In this document: one piece after another, positions 5,605-9,884 of the stretch
Layout of the letters: every line of letters begins with the position of its first letter
Position numbering within the stretch: position 1 is the stretch's first letter
Source of the DNA: an uncultured Slackia sp.
GTDB taxonomy: Bacteria; Actinomycetota; Coriobacteriia; Coriobacteriales; Eggerthellaceae
Direction: 5' to 3'
DNA: 9,884 nucleotides
NCBI GenBank assembly: GCA_934646845.1
Contig: CAKUEV010000057.1
Coordinates: forward strand, 1-9,884
Notes under the pieces: generated by a model
What the model was told of the DNA's origin: nothing
Databases searched by the model: none
What the model saw: the letters and a program-made list of their open reading frames with translations, nothing else
Program-made: the position numbers and the translations under genes

Positions 5605-7392
5605 TTAGTTCACCCCCTGCGCGGCGGTCTGGCCCGAAACATAACCAAAGGTCACGCAACGGCCAACCGACGGGCCGAAAATATGGCGCGGATAGTTACC
5701 AGAGAAGAAGCCGCCCGACGCACCGCCCGCAGCAAACAGACCCTCAATAGGCTCGTTATCGTAATCGAGCACACGGCAATGGTGGTCCACGACCAAGCCC
5801 GACACGGTCGCCAAAATAGACGACTGATGCTTGATGGCGTAGTACTTTTCACCTTCGACCTTCGTAGCCTTGGCCATTGGACGATTGAACATCTCGTCTT
5901 TCTTGTTGTCGACAAAGGTATTAAACTGCGCAACTTCGGCCTTCAGCGTATCAGCAGGCACGCCCATCCATTCAGCGAGCTCATCGAGGTTCGATGCTTC
6001 ATGCGCCCAATCCTTCTCAATATAGGGCTGCAGCTTCTCGAGAATAGCATCAGCGTTTTTGCCGAGCTGGGTGGTAGAAGCCACACGGAAGGTTTTCGTG
6101 CCATAATGAGCCTGCGCCGTAATAGCATTGGAGCGCGCCTGGAACGGCAGGCCCTCGCTGCAGAAACGACGGCCCTGCTCGTTAATCATAATGCCCTGCG
6201 CGACAAGCGCCGTAATACCCAGATTGCTCGCATAGAACGAATCTGGGCTGCCGAAGTCGAAATTCATGATAGCCGCGGGCAGCGGATCCATCTGGCCGCC
6301 TACAGCCAATCCCATCAGCTGGCCATCGCCCGTCGTGCCCTCATTGGGGCACCAACTCGCACATGCGGCAATGTCTTCGGCGCGGCACCACGCCTTGAGC
6401 ATGGCGGGGTTCGCATCAAAGCCGCCCGTCGCCAGCACAACGCCCTTCGAAGCATTCACGCGGAAATAGCCGTCGGAGTCTTTGCAAATGGCGCCCGTTA
6501 CGCGTCCCTCGTCGTTGCGCTCCAGCTGCACAGCCGCGGTATTGTAGCGCAGGTCAGCATTTTCGCGCTTGCCCAGCGTATTGGCTAGGTCTGCGACAAT
6601 GTAAATGCCGGCTCCACCAGCATTTTTCGTCGTTGTCTCGCTCCACTGCTCGCATTTGAATTCGATTTCCGTCTGCGGGACATCGAAATTATGCGCATTC
6701 GGGTTGTTGGCCTTATAAACCTCGACGATGCCAGCTTCGCCCTCATCGAATTTCTCCTGCAGCCAATCAGCGGCCTCGCCAGAACGATCCGCCCACAATT
6801 TAATGGGGTCGATGGGGACACGATAGTACGCAGCATGACGCATGCGGTCCATCATCTCTGCCTTGTCAACCACGTTGCCGACAGCCTCCATCACGCTGCC
6901 GCCAACAACGCCCATGCCCTCAAACATGCCGCGACCCTTAGACATCTTCTCAATGCAAAGTACGCGAGTCTTGCCGTCGTCACTCGCAGCCAATGCAGCA
7001 ACCGACCCCGTAAGACCGCAGCCGCATACCAAGACGTCGGTTTCCTCGGTGCGAACAATTTCATTTTCCGCGATGGAGCGCATCTCGAACGCAACATTGC
7101 CCTGACGCACGATGCCGCTTTCGACATCGATCACGGGCACGTTGCGCGTTTTTACTGGAAACGCGTCGGTGTACAGGCTTTCATTGAAATCGCCGCAACC
7201 GCCCTTGTTTTCGACCGCCATGCCACTTTGGGCATTGTCGCTCGAACAGCCAGCGAGGCCCAATGCCCCACCAGCAGCCGCAGCACCAATAAGGCTCAGT
7301 CCTGCTGCGCGCACAAAACCGCGGCGGGAAAGCCCTTCAGTCCCTTCTGCCAATGTTCCTCCCTTAATCAACTCGGCGTCACGCGGCTCCAT
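5605..7392 (-). CDS. Tat-exported FAD-dependent reductase (fumarate reductase/FccA-like flavoprotein)
   Basis: The 595-residue protein starts with a Tat signal, LSRRGFVRAAG (21-31), a hydrophobic core and a lipobox LAGC (46-49), so it is probably an exported lipoprotein. FAD binding is shown by VLVCGCGLTGSVAALAA (120-136, GxGxxG), VLATGGFDANP (319-329), TGDG (354-357) and the C-terminal GLFAAGGASGG (551-561). The overall plan is that of the flavoprotein domain of Shewanella flavocytochrome c3. Glu413, Arg420 and Arg569 fall where catalytic acidic and Arg residues are expected. However, the HPT-type His is replaced by AIMNFDF (374-380), and the HHTMGG region reads LATVSG (527-532). Fumarate is therefore unlikely; the acceptor is unknown. 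The start is ATG 7392 with a distant AAGGAAGGGG. TTG 7353, 4 bp after GGGAGG, is a serious alternative that shortens the signal by 13 residues. Confidence 0.93.
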   Translation of the reverse strand: MEPRDAELIKGGTLAEGTEGLSRRGFVRAAGLSLIGAAAAGGALGLAGCSSDNAQSGMAVENKGGCGDFNESLYTDAFPVKTRNVPVIDVESGIVRQGNVAFEMRSIAENEIVRTEETDVLVCGCGLTGSVAALAASDDGKTRVLCIEKMSKGRGMFEGMGVVGGSVMEAVGNVVDKAEMMDRMRHAAYYRVPIDPIKLWADRSGEAADWLQEKFDEGEAGIVEVYKANNPNAHNFDVPQTEIEFKCEQWSETTTKNAGGAGIYIVADLANTLGKRENADLRYNTAAVQLERNDEGRVTGAICKDSDGYFRVNASKGVVLATGGFDANPAMLKAWCRAEDIAACASWCPNEGTTGDGQLMGLAVGGQMDPLPAAIMNFDFGSPDSFYASNLGITALVAQGIMINEQGRRFCSEGLPFQARSNAITAQAHYGTKTFRVASTTQLGKNADAILEKLQPYIEKDWAHEASNLDELAEWMGVPADTLKAEVAQFNTFVDNKKDEMFNRPMAKATKVEGEKYYAIKHQSSILATVSGLVVDHHCRVLDYDNEPIEGLFAAGGASGGFFSGNYPRHIFGPSVGRCVTFGYVSGQTAAQGVN

Positions 7393-7461
7393 TCCGCAAC
7401 GACGCCCCTTCCTTCACGCGCAAAACACGCGCCGACGGCCTTGACGAATCCTCAATACAAG

Positions 7462-7478
7462 GCCGTACATAGTACGGC
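7462..7478. promoter_or_regulatory. Operator candidate 1 (GCCGTAC-ATA-GTACGGC)
   Basis: This is a perfect 17-bp palindrome with 7-bp arms and a 3-bp centre. It shares the GTAC-NNN-GTAC core with the site at 7500-7510, centre-to-centre 35 bp. It lies about 9-25 bp downstream of the predicted reductase transcription start. TetR-family dimers typically bind short palindromes of this size beside their own divergent gene. Confidence 0.65.
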
Positions 7479-7493
7479 TTTACGACAAGACGT

Positions 7494-7522
7494 ATCTTAG
7501 TACGCTGTACGGAGTATTTCAA
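7494..7522 (-). promoter_or_regulatory. Promoter of the flavoprotein-cytochrome operon
   Basis: On the minus strand TTGAAA (7517-7522, 5 of 6 to consensus) is followed after exactly 17 bp by TAAGAT (7494-7499, 4 of 6). The predicted start is near 7487, giving a leader of about 95 bases. The spacer contains operator candidate 2, so a bound repressor would exclude RNA polymerase. Confidence 0.65.
7500..7510. promoter_or_regulatory. Operator candidate 2 (GTAC-GCT-GTAC)
   Basis: The core repeats that of operator 1 and touches the -10 box within the reductase promoter spacer. A third near-copy of the half-site (GTAT, 7514-7517) continues the 7-bp spacing on the right. The outer bases GG match operator 1 on one side only. 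Confidence 0.55.
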
Positions 7523-7703
7523 GACTACTGTTTGAAAACATTTCGAATGACTCGATTAGCGCACCATGCATTGACGCAACTTATGGGAAGAATGAGTGCA
7601 ATCGCTCCTTGGCTGCATAACAAAGCGTTAGAATTCAATCAAAACGAAGCCCGCCATTAAAAGCGAGCGAAGCAAGGACCTCTATACCATCCAAGGAGCG
7701 TCT

Positions 7704-8414
7704 GTGGCCGAGAAAACCACCAGCGAACAAGCCAAGAATCGTACGGGCAAATCAAAGCCCGGCATGGAACGATCACTTTCGCAAGGGCAGGTGGTCGATG
7801 CAGCAATTCGCATGATTGACGAGCACGGCTACGGGAAGTTTTCTATGCGTGCCTTGGCCGATAATCTTGGCATGGGAACCATGAGCATCTACACCTACGT
7901 TCCATCCAAGCAACAACTTCTCTTTCTTGTAATTCAAAAAATGATGGACGAGTACGACAATGCCCCCGTCCCGGGAGAGTTTTGGGAAGACACATTGCAT
8001 CGCACTTGCGAATCGATTCTCACGGTAAACCTTCGCCACCCCAACATTCGCATTATGCAGCTTCAAACGCAGCTCAACCCGCCGCAACAGCATCAACGAA
8101 GCGTCTACTACCTGCATGCCGATCAAGGCATGCCGCTCAAGGTATATGAGGTCATGTATGGCGTACTGCGCTCGTTCCTTACTGGCTTCATCGATGTCGC
8201 GGCGAAACGCCAGCTCGAACTCGAGGAACAGGGCAACGATTCCAATGCGGGCGGCGAATGGTCGCGCATCTCCGCGAACGACACCGACCTCGAGCTCTTC
8301 CGCCAAGGCATCGACTTCATCATCGCCGGCACGCGGACATTCGCCACGCCAGACCCATGCGACTGGCGTACACCGAACGATCCGTTAAGCTGGACATGGG
8401 GTCGGGGGGAATAG
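7704..8414 (+). CDS. TetR/AcrR-family transcriptional regulator
   Basis: The 236-residue protein has a basic N-terminal tail (1-23) and then a TetR_N DNA-binding domain (about 25-72). The helix-turn-helix reads FSMRALADNLGMGTMSIYTY (46-65), followed by PSKQQLL, the standard end of the motif. The C-terminal part (about 90-220) is helical and would bind a small ligand; it has no motif that names the ligand. The GTG start at 7704 has AAGGAG at a 5-bp spacing. It faces away from the reductase operon, and two matching palindromes lie between them. It is therefore the obvious candidate repressor of that operon and perhaps of itself, with the reductase's substrate as a plausible inducer (inference). 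The tail after residue 220 is unusually Trp/Pro-rich. No strong terminator follows. Confidence 0.93.
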   Translation: MAEKTTSEQAKNRTGKSKPGMERSLSQGQVVDAAIRMIDEHGYGKFSMRALADNLGMGTMSIYTYVPSKQQLLFLVIQKMMDEYDNAPVPGEFWEDTLHRTCESILTVNLRHPNIRIMQLQTQLNPPQQHQRSVYYLHADQGMPLKVYEVMYGVLRSFLTGFIDVAAKRQLELEEQGNDSNAGGEWSRISANDTDLELFRQGIDFIIAGTRTFATPDPCDWRTPNDPLSWTWGRGE

Positions 8415-8640
8415 CCGCCCATCTATCGAAACCGCTTGATGCAGCAAAATGCTTTATTTTCGCAGGTTTTAGAATCACCGGCGCAAGGCGAGCGAAAAGT
8501 TAGGCGCGAATCCCGGCCCAAAGTCCTGAGCATTAATGAGCTACTCGCGGCAATTTGAAAAACCTGCGCAAATCGCGACTTTTTGAAAACGACGTCGGCG
8601 CGAATCGGAATCGCATCACGCCTTCCGTTACAATTCGCGT
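8415..8640. other. Intergenic region with candidate leaderless promoter
   Basis: This 226-bp gap lies between the TetR gene and the Elp3 gene, both on the plus strand. TACAAT at 8629-8634 is a good -10 box whose predicted start coincides with the ATG at 8641; the -35 is poor (TCGGAA, 8605-8610, 18 bp). There is no Shine-Dalgarno sequence before that ATG. A 4-bp hairpin AGCA-AAA-TGCT (8443-8453) followed by TTATTTT is too short to call a terminator. Nothing else is recognisable. Confidence 0.45.
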
Positions 8641-9884
8641 ATGGAAGATTTCATTTTGGACATACTCGCTCGCGTTCGCAAGCTTGAACGCGCGCTCACG
8701 GCAAACGAGCTCGAAGATATCGTGCGCGCCCACAACCAGGGAATACGCGAAAACCAATCGCATATCTCGAAGCGACGCGCACTGCCGTTTTTTCTCAAAG
8801 TGCGCGAGAGCGACCCGCAGCGCTGGGCCTCGTGGAACATTTCGACCAACGAAGACGCCCTTCTGCTTCAAACATTGCGCATGAAACCTCGCCGCACCGC
8901 ATCGGGCGTCGCCACCATCACCGTCATAACCAAGCCGTGGCTCTGCTCGGGCGCGTGCATCTATTGCCCCAATGACGTGCGCATGCCGAAAAGCTATTTG
9001 CACAACGAGCCCGCATGCCAACGCGCAGAACGCAACTGCTTCGACCCCTATTTGCAGGTGTCGTCGCGCCTTCGAGCACTCGAGAGCATGGGACACGTGA
9101 CTGACAAAATCGAGCTCATCGTGCTGGGCGGCACATGGAACGATTACCCCGAAGGCTATCGCATCTGGTTCGTGCGCGAATTGTTCCGCGCGCTCAACGA
9201 CGCAGAAGAAAGCGACGCGAAGCGCGCCGACAACGAACGCGAGAAGACCCCGGCGATCGTCCCGCTCGACAACCCCCTTACGCAAAGGGGCGAAGTCGGC
9301 GACGAAAATGACCACGACAGAATCGACGCCGTCATCGATTCGGCCAATCGGCCCATCGCGACGCGTGCATTCGCCCACCAAAACGAAGCCGAGCGACGCG
9401 CGTTCTACGACGAAGTGGGCATTTCGCACGACCCCGATACGCTTGCTCGAGCATGCGCCAAAGCCCAACAGCGCGTATACGAAGGCAGCGAATCGCACGC
9501 CCAGGCGATTCGTGAACTCTACGGCGAAAATCACGCTTGGCAACACGTATCGGCCATGCAAACCGCCACGCTCGACGACGTTTTCCGCGAGCACGAGCGC
9601 AACGTGAATGCCGCGCACCGCAACGTGGGCCTCGTCATCGAAACGCGCCCCGATTCCATCGACTGCGAGTCGCTCGCCCTTATGCGCGCGCTCGGCTGCA
9701 CCAAAATCCAAATGGGCGTGCAAAGCCTCGACGAGCACGTGCTCGAGGCGAACAAGCGCCATACCTCGCCCGAACAAATCGCGCAGGCGTTCGCGCTCTG
9801 CCGCCTTTTCGGCTTCAAATCGCACGCTCATTTCATGGCGAACCTGCTTGGGGCCACGCCTAACGGCGACGCCTCCGATTTCCG
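8641..9884 (+). CDS. elp3: Elp3-family radical SAM tRNA-modifying enzyme (5' part, cut by window edge)
   Basis: The first 414 codons are open to the window edge, with no stop. Elp3 uses radical SAM chemistry, with acetyl-CoA, to add a carboxymethyl-type group at carbon 5 of wobble uridine 34 in tRNA. The Elp3 motif MKPRRTASGVATITVITKPW (81-100) is followed by the cluster motif CSGACIYC (Cys102, Cys106, Cys109). Next come PKSYLHNEPACQRAERNCFDPYLQ, ELIVLGGTWNDYP, GLVIETRPDS (330-339) and KIQMGVQSLDEHV, in the family's order. The GNAT acetyltransferase domain should lie beyond the edge. About 140 residues separate RALND (183-187) from RNVG (327-330), where yeast Elp3 has roughly 25. The ATG at 8641 fits the family start but has no ribosome site; TACAAT seven bases upstream suggests a leaderless mRNA. 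Confidence 0.93.
   Translation, partial: MEDFILDILARVRKLERALTANELEDIVRAHNQGIRENQSHISKRRALPFFLKVRESDPQRWASWNISTNEDALLLQTLRMKPRRTASGVATITVITKPWLCSGACIYCPNDVRMPKSYLHNEPACQRAERNCFDPYLQVSSRLRALESMGHVTDKIELIVLGGTWNDYPEGYRIWFVRELFRALNDAEESDAKRADNEREKTPAIVPLDNPLTQRGEVGDENDHDRIDAVIDSANRPIATRAFAHQNEAERRAFYDEVGISHDPDTLARACAKAQQRVYEGSESHAQAIRELYGENHAWQHVSAMQTATLDDVFREHERNVNAAHRNVGLVIETRPDSIDCESLALMRALGCTKIQMGVQSLDEHVLEANKRHTSPEQIAQAFALCRLFGFKSHAHFMANLLGATPNGDASDF

Larger units (their letters stand above)
7393..7703. other. Divergent regulatory region between reductase operon and tetR-type gene
   Basis: This 311-bp region contains no supported gene. The reductase promoter and two GTAC operators lie in its left half and are listed separately. 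TTTCAA (7517-7522) and TTGAAA (7532-7537) form an inverted pair; the right one could be a -35 for the rightward gene, but only a poor -10 (GATTAG, 7554-7559) follows. TAGAAT (7629-7634) is a better -10 for the regulator, yet its nearest -35-like TTGGCT is only 14 bp away. AAGGAG (7693-7698) is the regulator's ribosome site. Confidence 0.6.

Noticed and set aside
5065..6588. Long plus-strand open frame (507 codons)
   Set aside because: It is antisense to the cytochrome and flavoprotein genes and crosses their junction; no domain or ribosome site supports it.
5605..7392. Calling the flavoprotein a genuine fumarate reductase subunit A
   Set aside because: The HPT and HHTMGG substrate motifs are missing and there is no Fe-S subunit gene nearby, so only the general reductase class is supported.
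7583..7660. 25-codon plus-strand open frame starting ATG in the divergent regulatory region
   Set aside because: It has no ribosome binding site and no family resemblance, and it overlaps the expected promoter region of the TetR gene.
8443..8460. Possible terminator after the TetR gene
   Set aside because: The stem is only 4 bp and AT-rich with a 3-base loop, too weak despite the following T-rich run.
8498..8520. tRNA T-arm-like stretch (GCGCGAATCCCG)
   Set aside because: It loosely resembles a T-loop, but no acceptor stem, D-arm or anticodon arm can be built around it.
8533..9831. Long minus-strand open frame (432 codons)
   Set aside because: It is antisense to Elp3, whose radical SAM motifs are unmistakable. 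The translation is biased to Val/Ala/Arg/Phe with no family match that I recognise.

Overview
The window looks like a chromosomal piece of an anaerobic, GC-rich actinomycete of the class Coriobacteriia, most likely the Eggerthellaceae (Slackia, Eggerthella and relatives). This is inferred from two things: the pairing of a Tat-exported flavoprotein reductase with a membrane-anchored multihaem cytochrome c beside a TetR regulator, an arrangement those bacteria carry in many copies, and an Elp3-type radical SAM protein of the kind seen in that class. The species cannot be fixed from the sequence alone. No rRNA, tRNA, CRISPR array, insertion sequence or phage gene was recognised.

Layout. Positions 51-1280 (minus strand) hold a membrane-anchored protein of unknown function preceded by a DUF523 protein. 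A plus-strand gene for a zinc-ribbon membrane protein (1655-2302) follows and ends at a strong bidirectional terminator (2334-2366). On the other side of that terminator lies a minus-strand Trm9-like SAM methyltransferase (2445-3401) with a six-copy octapeptide insert. Upstream of it, and separated by another terminator, is an NAD-type malic enzyme (3564-4715). The malic enzyme has a TATAAT box abutting a 20-bp near-perfect palindrome.

The most striking unit is 5029-8414. A five-haem-motif membrane cytochrome c and a Tat-lipoprotein flavoprotein form a tight minus-strand operon with adjacent stop and start codons. It is transcribed divergently from a TetR-family regulator. The 311-bp region between them contains a recognisable promoter (TTGAAA, 17 bp, TAAGAT) whose spacer holds a GTAC-NNN-GTAC site. 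A second, more extensive copy lies 35 bp away, just downstream of the predicted transcription start. The simplest model is a ligand-inducible respiratory reductase: the cytochrome passes electrons from the quinone pool to the exported flavoprotein, which reduces an organic acceptor sensed by the TetR protein. The flavoprotein appears to lack both histidines that bind fumarate in flavocytochrome c3, so its acceptor is probably not fumarate.

The right end (8641 to the edge) is the first 414 codons of an Elp3-family radical SAM tRNA-modification enzyme, open at the window border. It has an unusually long insert and a -10 box placed for leaderless translation. In eukaryotes Elp3 and Trm9 act one after the other on wobble uridine 34, so finding relatives of both within 6 kb is worth testing, although they are not in one operon.
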